The translations under genes and the position numbers were made by a program. A stretch of DNA of 64,000 nt, taken from positions 124,001 to 188,000 of the forward strand of contig JADNRY010000095.1 in NCBI GenBank assembly GCA_015501585.1. Reading direction: 5' to 3'. Source of the DNA: Rhodocollybia butyracea (lineage: Eukaryota > Basidiomycota > Agaricomycetes > Agaricales > Omphalotaceae). Below the pieces are notes generated by a model. That model worked only from the letters and a program-made list of their open reading frames with translations. It was not told the origin of the DNA and did no database searches. Shown piece after piece: positions 21,823-33,351 of the stretch (positions within the stretch are counted from its first letter, which is position 1; the number at the start of each line of letters is the position of its first letter).

Positions 21823-23492
21823 ATGTCTTCATTTACGGCACAGCTGGTCTCTGATTGTACTAATGGCGGCAGCCTTAGCCCTGGCCTCACCGATGCACTC
21901 TCTCTACAATACAAGTCAATAGGCCTTATTGCTCAAACATTTGTCTATGGTTTGTCCACAGGTACCAATGGTTAACACATCGCCCTAATGTTATGACACT
22001 GTTATGCTAGGGATTTACACCTGTTTAATGCCAATCTCTACATTTGTTATGCTGCAAGTGTCCGCCTCTCAATGTCTTTCCTTTCCTTCATAATGTTTGG
22101 TTAATACATCCAGGAAGACGGGTCTTCAAACTTCAATACAGAAATTTCTTCTGGGAATGACAATCTTCATGTATATGCTATCCAGTGTCCAATGGATTGT
22201 ATCCATCATTAATTTGATACAAGCCGTCCAGCTTTGGTTTGTGCCCTTGAATCCAGATGAGTGTCCGCCCAATTTTGTGCCAGTTTTTAGTGCCCTATCG
22301 CTGGTCAATGTAAGTAACTTGAACTAACTCCAGTCTCAGAGTCCTCTCAGTGCGTGACCATAAAATACATTGTACTGAATGATCTATTATATAGTATATC
22401 TTAAGTGATGGCGTAGTCGTCTGGCGCGCGCGGGTATTATGCGACTCGGACTGGAGCTCAAGGGCTCTCAAGATCCCCATGGGTTTGTTGTGTTGTTTAT
22501 CTGGTAGGTCCATCTACATCCCTTACCAATCCTTTACTGTTCCGGCTTGTTTTATTAATTGTTGTCATAGTCAGTGTCACTGCAACAATAATAATACGGA
22601 TAATGCTTGAATCTCCAGAGGCTGGACGTGATGCTAGGCTTTTCACAGCGCTATCCAAGGCAATCGACGTTATACAGATAGCTAATTTGGTCTTTTCACT
22701 GTTAACAAATACATTCTCGACATCTATTGTTGGTGTGAAGGCCTGGTATGTTGCATATTCAGATATATCAGGAGATATCTAACTGCACTGGTAATACCCT
22801 GTATGATGTTACAGGAAATATCGTCAAAATATCAAGAAGAATTTTGAGTGCTTACAAGGGAGAAAATCTAAAGTGGATAAAGTATTTGTAATACTGGTTG
22901 AATCAGGCGTATTCTACACCCTTTTTGGGGTGAGTACCTCATTTTTTCCTTGCACGTGGCCAGAGCAACATTGCAGAATTAAATTGATCCAAACAAGTAG
23001 ATTGGTATCTTGGTCCCAGCGTCATTAATACGCCTTCCATATGGGACATTAGGGGATGTACTCACCCCTGCCAGCTTCCAAATAGCAGTATGTAGTTCGG
23101 GCCACTGTTCTCTAGATCTTTCACTCATCTAGTCTTGGAATTATTATACATAGGGGATCTATCCTCTAGCTGTCCTGCTCCTGGTCAACCGAGATAGCCC
23201 ACTAAAGAGAAGTGTCTTTGCTTCAACAATCCCTATCTCTATACCACATGACAGTCAACCTAGAGAGGAACTGACACACCCTGGAATAATAGTATCGTTT
23301 GGAACGGCTGGAACTGTTGGAACTATGGAGGATGATAGGGAATCAGATATGGAATTGGATACAGAGTCAGACCATGAATTGTCACTCAAATCAGACGTAC
23401 ATGAACAAAGACCATCACCGTTGTGGCTCTCTGGTTGGCGCTTGAAAACTCTTCCGGACACACCAGAGGATATGCCGAGTGCTACTGTTTAG
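21823..23492 (+). CDS. Multipass membrane protein of unknown function (fungal-type)
   Basis: Seven exons by hand. They run MSSFTAQLVSDCTNGG...QTFVYG, then IYTCLMPISTFVMLQ, then TGLQTSIQKFLLGMTIFMYM...LVN, YILSDGVVVWRARVLC, SVTATIIIRIMLESPEAG, KYRQNIKKNFECLQGRK...LVESGVFYTLFG, IGILVPASLIRLPYG, and a final PLAVLLLVNRDSPLKRSV exon with an acidic tail ending at TAG 23490-23492. Several hydrophobic segments of about 20 residues alternate with short polar loops. The pattern SDGVVVWRARVLC resembles the WRCY/VLW loop of a large basidiomycete family of multipass proteins without known function. Introns are about 50-110 bp. A second copy is at 44494-46012. Confidence 0.75.
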
Positions 23493-24245
23493 TATGGATG
23501 TCATGATATAATAGGCAGGATCCCCTCATGTCATATGGCTGTACTGAAAGTGTATCTGCTGGACTTGGTCATTTTGCCTTCATTATAATTACTTGTGAGT
23601 GTGGGCCATCGCCAAAGGCGTGGCAGGTACTTACGAGTCCTGTTGTTGTACTATTGTCAATTTACAACTTTACAAGTATAAAAACCTCAGCTTGTTGTGT
23701 GATGTGATGTATCTTTGAGAAGCTCCTCGGTTTCGCACCCGGCACATCTAACAGGAAGTGAAAGTATTTATTTTCATCACGAACACTTTCTCGAATGGGT
23801 CAAAAAGATCAACTCAAGTATAGACACTGTGGTTTCTTTGCACGTCAGAGATGCTATATAGAAACACCACCCACTTGACCTAGCGTCTCACCTTCACTTC
23901 AACACAATTCTAATTTCTGGCTTTAGACTGCACATATTATTATGTTACTAGGGAGTCATGAGGCAGGTGAGATACTTGTTTTTACGGAACAATACTTACC
24001 TACTTATGCAGTCTTTCAATCTTCTTGCACCCAGAGGACGGCTGACATATCTTTGCCAACTCTCCTCCGATAAGCTTCAAAGCTTGTTTCCTCTATAGAT
24101 TTAGTTTTAACAAACGGACGCAGCCTCAAGAAAACGCTATATCGACAAATGAATAGGTGAGATGCCCGGAGAATTTTCAGTTTAAAGACATGGTTTTGTA
24201 GACAGAGAATGAGCAAGGAAAAATGCGGAAATGAGAAAATATCAC
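23493..24245. other. No gene recognised
   Basis: 3' flank of the membrane protein gene and AT-rich sequence. Nothing further can be supported. Confidence 0.35.
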
Positions 24246-24474
24246 CTTCAAGGCTCCGACGTTCTGTACATCCAGGTTGTCCATAACTCGAGTAATCACA
24301 TCCTGTGCGGCAAGTTCAAGACCAGCCAAGTTTTCATCTCCGAGAAACTTGCTGTTTTGGCTCATTGCCAGCTCATCCTCTTTGTCCCAACCAAAGTATT
24401 GGTTGGAAAAATGTCCAATGCTTTCTGGAATGACTGTAGTCGAGTTGGAGCTTCTGTTACAGCTTGTGGCTCAT
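24246..24474 (-). CDS. Possible exon of an unrecognised gene
   Basis: A minus-strand frame reads STTVIPESIGHFSNQYFGW, EDELAMSQNSKFLGDENLAG and LELAAQDVITRVMDN, ending ALK before a GTGATATTTTC that could be a donor. Composition looks coding, and the frame has no stop over about 75 codons. No initiator, no partner exons and no family recognised. It could belong with the equally orphan plus-strand exons at 25.3-26.3 kb only if the region is a decayed mobile element, because the strands differ. Confidence 0.3.
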
Positions 24475-25274
24475 ACAAGTTCCGTTCAAAGTATGGAGAA
24501 TATCACCGATGGCGGTGCTGGCTTATATCCAGGATGATATACACGTAAGAGGATTACAGCCAGTATGAGATTCGGAAGTACAAATACAAGTCTTGAAAAT
24601 AGAAATAAGTATCTTGTAGTAAATTTAGCACAAAACTCTTACAAGGACTGAGAGAGAGCTAACTTAAAAAGCCATATGCAGCCAACCATATCCCTGTCAC
24701 TTTGCAACTTTCTCCGCCATACAATTTCCTCTATTTGGTCTTGCAACCAAAATACAGGACCCACATGTCCAAAAAATTGATTGAAGTTTAAAGATGTTAC
24801 TTGGATTGAGAGTGGGACGTTGTTCTGAATGATAATTAACACTCGAGCCTCCTGTCCGTTGCTAACTGAAGAAAGAGCAACAGGCTCTTGGTCTCCTGAA
24901 TCTTTTCATGGAGTTGTTTGGGTTCACCGAGCCGGCTTGAACAGAGTTGGAACAGAGGCTAAAAGTAAAGAAGAAGAAGTAGAACTTGGGGAAGTAGATT
25001 GAACACAGAAGGCTTTTCAATAGAGAAGTTGGTCCTTGTAAAGAATCTGGAGGTGGATAAACCAGGTTGATTCAAAGCTTTGGCGCAGGTTGATTCAGAA
25101 GAAGTTGAAGAAAAAAAGAAGCAGAAAGTCAGAGCCCTCAATCACAGAATTACATCTGGATTCTGCAAACTAATTTGAGTATCAAGAGATTTAGAGCAGA
25201 TCAGAAAGTCACATGTGATAGAGTATGCTTTGACATTTCAAATATATCAAAACGAAACACTAATTGGGTCAACA

Positions 25275-26275
25275 GGATTTGGACAAAATCAGGCTTATTT
25301 GGGAAAAATTCCAGAAAAATTCTCACGCAAAGCCCGCCATAAGGATGAGCCTTCATTACATCTCCTTTGAAGACAAAACACCACCATACAAAACTGTCTT
25401 TGAGGGAAAGGTGGGCTCATTGCAACATTACTGTCTCATGGCCAATTTCTGTTGGAAGTTGGGCTTTCCTGATTCTATATTTGATGACGAACCTAGCTAT
25501 GCCACTGGGAATACAGGACCTTTGGCAACCACATTGCAGCCTTCGTCTGTGCCCCCCCAATGCGATCTAATCTGGGGTCGGTGCACTCGTCGGGTACAAG
25601 GGGTGGGCGTAGTTGAGCTCAATCATGTAAGCGACTCATGTTTAGGCTCCTTCCTTGCTAAATATGAGTGTCTTGATCCCAATTTCGAATGTTGAGGTTA
25701 AAGATTGTGGGCCAAAAGGGGGCAACACTGGACGTAATAAATTCAACCCAGTAATGTCACCGTTGATGCCGCCTTATATCAAAGAGTGGACTGATGCAAG
25801 TAGCGTCATTGGTGAGAAATTCATTCCCAATGAAAGTGCACGCCCAGGTGTCTCCTGTGGCTATTTTCTACCAGAACCTGCCATGATTGCCAATCTCTCC
25901 AATGACAAAACCCGCCAGGTGTTTCTCCATACGTTCCTTAAGCTGAAAGTGCTTCTCTACTATTGTGTTCAGGTCCTTGGCGTTGACACATCCCATATGT
26001 TGGCTAATGACTGGCAAAAGGTCCTTGGCTTGGAGCATCTGGGGGTTAAAGAGGGTACAAACACGAGTATTCAGTGGATAAAAATTCAGGAGGATCTTCA
26101 AAGTACTTTGGAGAAAAACTCAAATCTGGTATGTATTTTATGCTTTGCTTCTGATTTGTAAACTGACTGTATACTACTGTAGAAACTTGACCTTTCCAAG
26201 CTTGGTGAAGTGGTCCCAGTCTGGAGGGGTACTACATATGCAAAAATCTGGATGAGATACAGTAAATGTTGTTGA
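25275..26275 (+). CDS. Unrecognised protein, three exons, 5' end not found
   Basis: After a plausible acceptor (GGTCAACAG, 25274) the frame reads DLDKIRLIWEKFQKNSH...SIFDDEPSYATGNTGP...VELNH. It then splices (GTAAGC to TTGAG) to VKDCGPKGGNTGRNKFNP and PGVSCGYFLPEPAMIANLS...LEHLGVKEGTNTSIQW...LEKNSNL. It splices again (GTATGT to CTGTAG) to KLDLSKLGEVVPVWRGTTYA and a stop at 26273-26275. Both introns join phase 0 to phase 0. I do not recognise the family. It lies at the edge of the repeat block and may be a gene fragment or mobile-element-associated. No initiator codon was identified upstream. Confidence 0.4.
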
Positions 26276-26450
26276 GGTGGGAGATCATGCTCACAAACAA
26301 GTACCTCTACAACTTGCTTCCTGGGGTCATGGATGATGAATTGGAGGTTGAACTGGAGCAAGGCCAAGTTAGTGAATTGTCAAACACTCTGGACTCAGAG
26401 CTTGCTGGCTCTTCTCCATCGGAACACACGTGTTTGGGTATTTACATGTA

Positions 26451-26813
26451 CATCAGGAAAAGCCATTTTTGCCTAGGTGACCCCAGAGTGGCCTGAAGCA
26501 AACTAGGTGACCTATGAATCCTATGGCATCCTAGGAATTTGGGCTTGTCCCTTGCCAGTCAAGGCTCTTGAGGATTCCCTAGGGTATCCTAGGCAGACCC
26601 AGGGCAAGCCTAGGTTTGCCCAGGTTTGCCCAGGTGTTTCCCAGGTGTTCCCCAGGAGCACCTGGGCAAACCTAGGCTTGCCTAGGGAATCCTCAAGAGC
26701 CTTGACTGGCAAGGGACGAGCCCAAATTCCTAGGATGCCATAGGATTCATAGGTCACCTAGTTTGCTTTAGGCCACTCTGGGGTCACCTAGGCAAAAACG
26801 GCTTTTCCTGATG
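26451..26813. mobile_element. Palindromic MITE, copy 1 (complete)
   Basis: Begins CATCAGGAAAAGCC and ends with its complement GGCTTTTCCTGATG. The inverted repeat continues through nearly the whole 363 bp (TGCCTAGGTGACCCCAGAGT, CCTATGGCATCCTAGG, GCCAGTCAAGGCTCTTGAGG), leaving only a short centre rich in CCCAGGT words. Because of this symmetry the same MTYESYGILG frame opens on both strands. TA flanks each end, and comparison with the empty site in the repeat at 31.45 kb supports duplication of TA on insertion, as in Tc1/mariner-type elements. Confidence 0.85.
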
Positions 26814-28770
26814 TAGGTGTGTGAAAGGTGCTATAAAACAACCTAACAAAAACACTACTGCACCTAACCAGACTATCGATATGTAAGGGAGCAAGGGCAG
26901 GTTGTCAGAGATTCCCCAAGGGAAAGGCTTATAATATTGGATGTACACATGCAACTCCAGGTTCAAGACTGTAGTGCTAACATGGGTAACTAAGCTTAGA
27001 CAACTCTTAGAACTAAGTCGCGAAAGGCCTAGTTGGGTGTATGGGTGTACAAGGGAACCAGATGTGTATGTCCAAATCAATTAACCAAAACCAAAACCAA
27101 TACAATGAAACTAAGATTCTCCTAGGCAAACTCTGGCTCTACACCCATTGCAGTAGCATTATTTAAATACCCAGTATCTGTTGTGGGGATTATGATAATA
27201 AACCCAGTAAGCTACTGTGGGCTATAAGTTGTAGGGGGTATTTTAATACCTCTCTGTTCACATTTGATGAGGTAATGTGACCGGTCATTTGCAGTTTTAG
27301 CCAGCTGCATGAAAATGGGTTATTTACGGGCCTATTTAGGCAATTTCTGGCGTGGTAGTCTTTTTTGGGCTATGATATTGTGAGTGAACTTAATCACTAG
27401 GAACTTGTACCACAAACTTAGTGGCTTGTCTAACTCTGTGAAGAGGTCAACTAGGGAACCCTCACTCTGGAGCCAAATAATCCCTTACTAGAAGCCATCC
27501 CCTCTAAGGAAGCAACTAGATTTGAGTTGATCTGGAGTTTGAGAGAACTCTACACACTTAAATTTGATCAAGATGTAAATGGGCTTTGTGAAGCATGTGA
27601 CTTTCTAACAATCACCAAGTCAGGAGGTGTCACACTACTGATCCTGTGGGGACATTCTACAGAGCACTGGTCTTAGCAGTCAAGTCGAGGGCAAGAAACT
27701 TTGAGGTGAAGGAACACAACCAATCTCGTACAGAGGAGGTGGCAAGTAACTTGTCTTATTGAATAAATATGTCTGGCTTATATACTGAGTAGAGAGAGTT
27801 TAATACAAAAAATAGATGAAACAGATACGGAGGGAGATGGAAAGAGAGTGGAACAGAGGAATCTGGCTTGGAAAGGAAACTCCAGCCTATATATGGTACA
27901 CACAATAAAGAAATAGTCCATTCTTGGGTATATATATGAGATAAAATATGATTTTATGAGGATTAACATAGTTGTAGAGTGTTTTGATCCAAACAAGGTT
28001 TCTCCAATTACTCCACAATTCTCTGGGGTCAGGAGTACCTTAATGCTTCGTGACCACTTGCCACCCAGTTTCCCTTGGGTGAGTTTCATTCTATTCCTCC
28101 AATAGTTCTGTCTATCCTGAGTGTAATTAACATTCTCTTGAGAAGTCCTGGTGTCTAGCTTCCTAATGATACCACTTATGATAGTCTCAAGCAACTGCAC
28201 TGAGTGCCTACAAGTGATTCCCGAGTATGATTTCTAAGATCAAATGTCTCGATTAGCCAAGGCTATCCCAGCATGTAGCTTTCTGTGGAATCACTAAGCA
28301 TGTTTCCACCACTTTCACGGATATGACCAGTGCTGCAAGTAGACCTCTACAGTTTCCTCAGGATTATTCTGGTCCAATGTTACGGACTGTAAAGTCCTCA
28401 TCTTAACATAGCTTGTTGGGGGTCTTAGTGTGAGGGATGCCTTCCCTCAAAAATCCTTCCCTCAAGTAATGCGTTGGCTTAGTACTTATCCCGCTTTGAG
28501 ATGTCCTGTAGTTTAGAGAGTATACAATCTTGGGTATAACTAGATTGACAATCTAGCACTAATATCTCCAGGCAGCCCAGGTATCCTCGCTAGCTTGGCT
28601 CTAGGCTACGCTTGTGGGCATACGTTCATGGCTTGCTGAGTATTATTGTTAAGTTCTTTGCCTCAGCAACAGCTATCATGCTTGGGCTCCATATAACTCT
28701 CTTATTGCATTGTATAACACATACAAAATGTCAAAATGTACAGTTACACGCCTTAGGCCGATTTTAGGCC
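26814..28770 (-). repeat. Long dispersed repeat R, copy R1
   Basis: Read on the minus strand it starts ATTAGGCCTAAAATCGG and includes GAGAGTTATATGGAGCCC, TGGATCAAAACACTC, TATATAGGCTGGAGTTTCC, a TATATAAGCCAGAC box followed by TTCAATAAGACAAG, and CAACTAGGCC near its far end. It shares this order with R2, R3 and more distantly R4. The TATA-like box followed by an AATAA-like signal resembles an LTR or a non-autonomous retroelement, but I see neither TG...CA termini nor a protein domain. A 140-codon open frame (27778-28200) is present. Its distal end is interrupted by the MITE at 26451-26813. Confidence 0.75.
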
Positions 28771-29345
28771 TAATAGTGCCAGGTAAAGTTGCTTTGGTGA
28801 GGGAGATTGAACTTGTGGAGTATGAGGTTGCATATCATTATGTTGCTTCATTTGTGGATTTCTTTAAACATGTGCCTGTACTCTAAAGATGTCCACGAGT
28901 CTGGGTCAAGTTGTACCCAGATCCGTTGCATGAGTACTTGTGGGCCTCAAGGGGCTACCTGTGACCCATATGTATCCGTGGGAAATGGATACCCGGATCC
29001 GCAGGTAGTTTAACACAAGTACTTGCGGGTACTTGCGGATCCCAGCCAACACAGGTACTCACAAGATGCTTGTGAGTATCTGCAAGTATTTAGTACTTAC
29101 AATAATAATAAAACGGTTACTACATGCAAGGTATGAGTGTGAGATACTCAGTAGGTGTCTAGTGCATAAAATAGAGCATGATGTAGGTAGAGAACAGTAC
29201 TCCTTGACTGATACAAGTCTAGAAGCTAAAGAGAGACTATATTCATCATAGTGTACTATAGTGCATATAGCCACTTATAACTTGCTACATGCTAGGTGGA
29301 CATATGAGCTGCTCAAACAAGGTCTATTGCATAGAGGAGAGCATA
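28771..29345. other. Spacer between R1 and R2
   Basis: Contains a degraded relative of the short GGACATGAGTCTGG family (about 28887-29065, with ACCCAGATCC and ATACCCGGATCC words). No gene is seen. Confidence 0.4.
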
Positions 29346-29542
29346 TTCCCCAGGAGCACCTGGGCAAACCTGGGCAGACCTAGGCTTGCCCTGGGTTTGC
29401 CTAGGATACCCTAGGAAATCCTCAAGAGCTTTGACTGGCAAGGGACAAGCCCAAATTCCTAGGATGCCATAGGATTCATAGGTCACCTAGTTTGCTTTAG
29501 GCCACTCTGGGGTCACCTAGGCAAAAACGGCTTTTCCTGATG
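29346..29542. mobile_element. Palindromic MITE, copy 2 (right half only)
   Basis: Starts inside the central CCCCAGGAGCACCTGGG region and runs to the normal right end GGCTTTTCCTGATG. The left arm is missing. Its sequence matches the right arms of copies 1 and 3 closely. Confidence 0.8.
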
Positions 29543-29626
29543 TGGGATGTGTGGTATAGCTATTAACTAGACCCTCATCACACCAAGTAGTCCCAAGAGA
29601 AACAGAGATAAATTCAGCCAACAGCG

Positions 29627-31462
29627 GTATTAGGCCTAAAATTGGCCTAAGGCATGTAACCGTACACTTTAACATTTTGGACGCATTATACAATGCAATA
29701 AGAGAGTTATACAGAGCCCGAGCATGATAGCTGTTGCTGAGCCAAAGAACTTAACAATAATCCTCAGCAAGCCGTGAAGGTACGCCCACAAGCGTAGCCT
29801 CGAGCCAAGCTAGCAAGGATACCTGGGCTGCCCGGAGATGTAACACTAGATTGTCAATCTAGTTATACCCAAGAGTGTATACTCTCTAAATTACAGGACA
29901 TCTCGAAGCGAGATAAGTACTAAGCCAACACATTACTCAAGGGAAGGAATTATGAGGGAAGGCATCCCTTGCACTAAGACCCCCAACAAGCTATGTTAAG
30001 ATGTGGACCTTACAGTCTGTAACAATGGACCAGAATGATCCCGAGGAAACCATAGAGGTCTATTCGCGGCACCGGTCATAACCGTAAGGACAGTAGAAAC
30101 ATGCTTAGCGGTCCTACAGAAAGCTATGCGCCGGGATAGCCTTGGAAAATTGAAACATTTTGATCTTAGAAATCATACACGGGAGGTCTTATCCGTTAAA
30201 GCCAACTATCAGGAATCACTTGTACATACTCAGCGCAGTTGCTTGAGGCTATCATAAGTGGTGTCGTTGGAAAGCTAGACAACGGGCCTTCTCGAGAGAT
30301 TGTTAATCACACTCAGGATGGACAGAACTATCTGAGGAATAGAATGAAACTCACCCAAGGGAAACTGGGTGGCGAGTGATCATGAAGCGTAAAGGTACTC
30401 CTGACCCTGGAGAATTGTGGAGTAATTGGAGAAACCTTGCTCGGATCAAAACACTTTAAAACTATGTTAATCCTCACAAAATCATATTTTACCTCTGATA
30501 TATACCCAAGAATGGACTATTTCTTTATTGTGTGTACCATATATAGGCTGGAGTTTCCTTTCCAAGCCAGATTCCTCTGTTCCACTCTCTTTCCGTCTCT
30601 CTCCGTATCTGTTTCATCTATTTTTTGTATTAAACTCTCTCTACTCAGTATATAAGCCAGACATATTTATTCAATAAGACAAGTTTCTTGCCTTCGACTT
30701 GACTGCTAAGACCAGTGCTCCGTGGAATGTCCCCACGGGATCAGTAGCGTGACGCCTCCTGACTTGGTTATCTTAAGAAAGTAATAAACTTCATGCGCTT
30801 TGCAAAGCCCATTTATATCTTGATCGAATTTAAGTGTGTAGAGTTCTCTCGAACTCCTGATCAACTCAAATCTAGTTGCTTCCTTAGAGGGGATGGCTTC
30901 TAGTAAGGGATTATCCAGCTCCAGAGTGAGGGTTCCTTAGTTGACTTCTTCACAAAGTTAGACAAGCCACTAAGATTGTGGTACAAGTTCCTAGTGATTA
31001 AGTTCACTCACAATATTGTAGCTTGGCCCAGAGTTTGGTCAAGGACTTTATGGCATCACAGCAGCTAGTGCCAGAGTTTGCCTAGGGTTGTTGACAAACC
31101 TTGAGATTACTATTCTAGCTAGAGCCAGAGTTTGCCTAGGAGAATCTTAGTTTTTGTTGTATTGGTTTTGGTTTTGGTTAATTGGTTTGGACATACACAC
31201 CTGGTTCCCTCATATACTCATACACCCCAACTAGGCTTCTCGCGACTTAGTTATAAGAGTTGTCTAAGCTTAGTTACCCACATTAGCACTACAGTCTTGA
31301 ACCTGGAGCAGTCGTGCACGTACATCCGACATTACAAGACTTTCCCTCGGGGAATCTCTGACAACCCACCCTCGCTCCCTTACATATCGATAGTCTGGTT
31401 AGGTGCGGTAGTGTTTTTGTTAGGTTGTTTTATAGCACCTTTTGCATACCTACACATAAATA
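29627..31462 (+). repeat. Long dispersed repeat R, copy R2
   Basis: Starts ATTAGGCCTAAAATTGG and follows the same order of landmarks as R1 but in the opposite orientation, so R1 and R2 form a huge inverted pair around the spacer. The internal frame that is open for 140 codons in R1 and R3 is broken here. Its distal end, GCATACCTACACATAAATA, is the intact version of the site into which MITE copy 1 inserted in R1. Confidence 0.75.
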
Positions 31463-31580
31463 CCCAAATAGCGGATTCGGTAAAGCCTTTTAAAAGGCCC
31501 CCAATGGGTGTTGTGGGAGCCTTTGAAAAGGCCAGCGATGGCACTTTGACCTTCCCAATTAAGAAGCCTGCTCCTTAAGG

Positions 31581-31899
31581 ATGGACATGAGTCTGGACCC
31601 GCTGCACAGGTACCTGGACCCAAAAAAAAATGACCTGTGACCTGACCTGGACCCGGGGAAATGGGTACCTGGATCTGGCAGATCTGGGTCGTACAGGTCT
31701 ACCTGCAGGTACCTGGCAATATTTGTACTTACAATGTACATATATAGTACATTACAAGGTCTGGAAATCCCCAAGGGGTGACCTACAACCTGACCTGGAC
31801 TCGTGGGAATGGGTACCTGGAACCAGTGGATCTGGGTCAGACGGGTATTCCCATGGGGTTGACTGTGAGTCACCTGTAAAGATCTGGACTTGTGTCCAT
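31581..31899. mobile_element. Short inverted-repeat element family 2, copy A
   Basis: Ends ATGGACATGAGTCTGG and the complement of a close variant (CTGGACTTGTGTCCAT). Internally it has two related halves built of GACCTGTGACCTGACCTGGA and GGGTACCTGGATC-type words. A relative is at 32598-32910 and a degraded one at about 28.9-29.06 kb. No coding capacity. Confidence 0.65.
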
Positions 31900-32021
31900 T
31901 CTTACTGCTCCTCACAGAGAGAATCATAAATTCTCTATATCTCAAGAACAAGACATTTTGAGGAAAAACTGACACCCTGCTCTTGCCCCCCTATCAGTCA
32001 CCTCTACCTATTGGCACCATC

Positions 32022-32169
32022 TCCCTAACCCTAACCCTAGCCATTGACCCGGAACCAAAGCCCTAACCCTAAATCCTAACCCTAACCCCTAACCAAAAGC
32101 TAACCTTAAAACAGCACCTGCACCCCAAATATATTCTCAACTCTAACCCCTAACCTTAACCCCTAACTT
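32022..32169 (+). repeat. Degenerate interstitial telomere-like repeats (CCCTAA)
   Basis: Repeated CCCTAAC units, partly separated by divergent bases, with the same polarity throughout. The complement TTAGGG is the usual telomere unit in filamentous fungi. The tract is short and imperfect, so it is an interstitial trace and not a working telomere. Confidence 0.7.
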
Positions 32170-32181
32170 GCCAGTTTTGGA

Positions 32182-32234
32182 ACTGTTTTGGACAGCTCTC
32201 TAATGTATCCCTAACGAGAGCTGCCCAAAACAGT
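32182..32234. repeat. Strong hairpin
   Basis: Arms 32182-32200 and 32216-32234 are complementary at 18 of 19 positions (ACTGTTTTGGACAGCTCTC against its near-perfect complement), with a 15-base loop. It immediately follows the telomere-like repeats. It has no T-run, so a terminator role is not suggested. Confidence 0.75.
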
Positions 32235-32597
32235 GCTTAGTAAGTCTTTCATAACTTCTGTATTTGGGGTGGTCAAAGTGCCATTGCCGGCCTTTTCAAA
32301 GGACCCCACGACACCTATTATGATTCTTTTATAAGGCCATACAGAATGTAGTGCAGCCAATTGGCCAAAGAGTATAAAGACAAGAAGAGGACTAAGGCAG
32401 AACTTAGTTGGATGGAAGGTCTGGTTTATCCAAGCTGATATTTAAACTGAGGTCACCATCTACTGTACAAAGTCATACTACTTATATACCTATAGAAAAG
32501 GCAATAGTCAGAGACAAGTTTGGGAGACCAAAGTGAGTGATATTAATATAAGACAATAGAACTGAATAGTTCAGGAAGGCAATAGAGTCAGATAGAG

Positions 32598-32910
32598 ATG
32601 GACACATGTCTGGGTCCCAGACAACCCAGATCTGCCGCATGGGTGCCAGTGGAAAATAATCCTGACCTGTGACTGACCCGGACCCATGGGAAATGGGTAC
32701 CTGGATCTGCTGGATCCAGGTCATGCAGGTCAATCTGCGGGTATTGGTACTAAAATGGTACTTTACAAGGTCTGGAAGTCACCAAAGGATGACCTGTGAC
32801 TGACCTAGACCCGTGGGAATGGGTACCTGGATCCGGCGGATCCAGGTCCAACAGGTATTCCCACATGTCAAATCTGCGGGTCATCTGTTAGGACCTGGAC
32901 TCATGTCCAT
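32598..32910. mobile_element. Short inverted-repeat element family 2, copy B
   Basis: Ends ATGGACACATGTCTGG and CCTGGACTCATGTCCAT. Shares the GGGTACCTGGATC and CAGGTATTCCCA words and their order with copy A. The right flank continues CCTTA, whose complement TAAGG precedes copy A, so the true ends may extend a few bases further. Confidence 0.65.
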
Positions 32911-33351
32911 CCTTAGAGTCAGAAGATAATTAATAAGGACCAATGATATGATAGTCCAAAGAAGTTCAGATAAGAAGTAAGAGATAAGGTAAAGAGATAA
33001 GGGATAGATGAGATAAGTATCGGAAAGGAATTGGATACATGCTGGATTGATGGCCATAGTGGTCCACAGGTGATCCAAGACTCAGCAAGTCGGCATAATC
33101 ATAACAGAGTTTACATTACTTATGTTGAACCTACTGTATCGAGTATAGGTATAGGCATTTTCTAAAGGCTTGTCAATAGTTCACCATTATGTGTAACTTC
33201 CTCTTCAGTTCTTATCCTGATTCCTAGTTCAATCAACTTGTTGTATTAGAAGTAATATTATGTTAGTAGTGTGCATATAATATGCTAGGCAAAGGTCCAA
33301 GGCATGTTCTTGCTAAGTTAGGATGAGGGTTAAGAGTATCTAACCTGACTA
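32911..33351. other. No gene recognised
   Basis: Purine-rich GATAAG-containing sequence (32925-33020) and AT-rich DNA without coding signs. Confidence 0.4.

Larger units (their letters stand above)
19560..23500 (+). repeat. Segmental duplication, copy A (distal part)
   Basis: This stretch and its partner at about 43.1-46.1 kb are paralogous in the same orientation. Shared landmarks include GGGGTGAAAATC, a 60-base identical stretch around the small MKSGAAQ exon, the FVSLNGEGDA frame, and the whole membrane-protein gene. The proximal part of the same duplication is 15.1-16.6 kb (copy B: 42.0-43.05 kb). Copy A has 3 kb between the two parts that copy B lacks, and carries the inverted-arm insertions at 20981-21302. 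Confidence 0.85.
31474..32345. repeat. Inverted flanks around telomere-like repeats and a short element
   Basis: About 31474-31560 and 32265-32345 are inverted copies: CCTTTGAAAAGGCC-GC-ATGGCACTTTGACC is present on the plus strand on the left and on the minus strand on the right. Between them lie a short inverted-repeat element (31581-31899), degenerate CCCTAA repeats (32022-32169) and a strong hairpin (32182-32234). Confidence 0.6.

Noticed and set aside
26507..26757. Matching 78-codon frames on both strands in the palindromic MITE
   Set aside because: They are the same sequence read from the two arms of the palindrome and reflect symmetry, not a gene.
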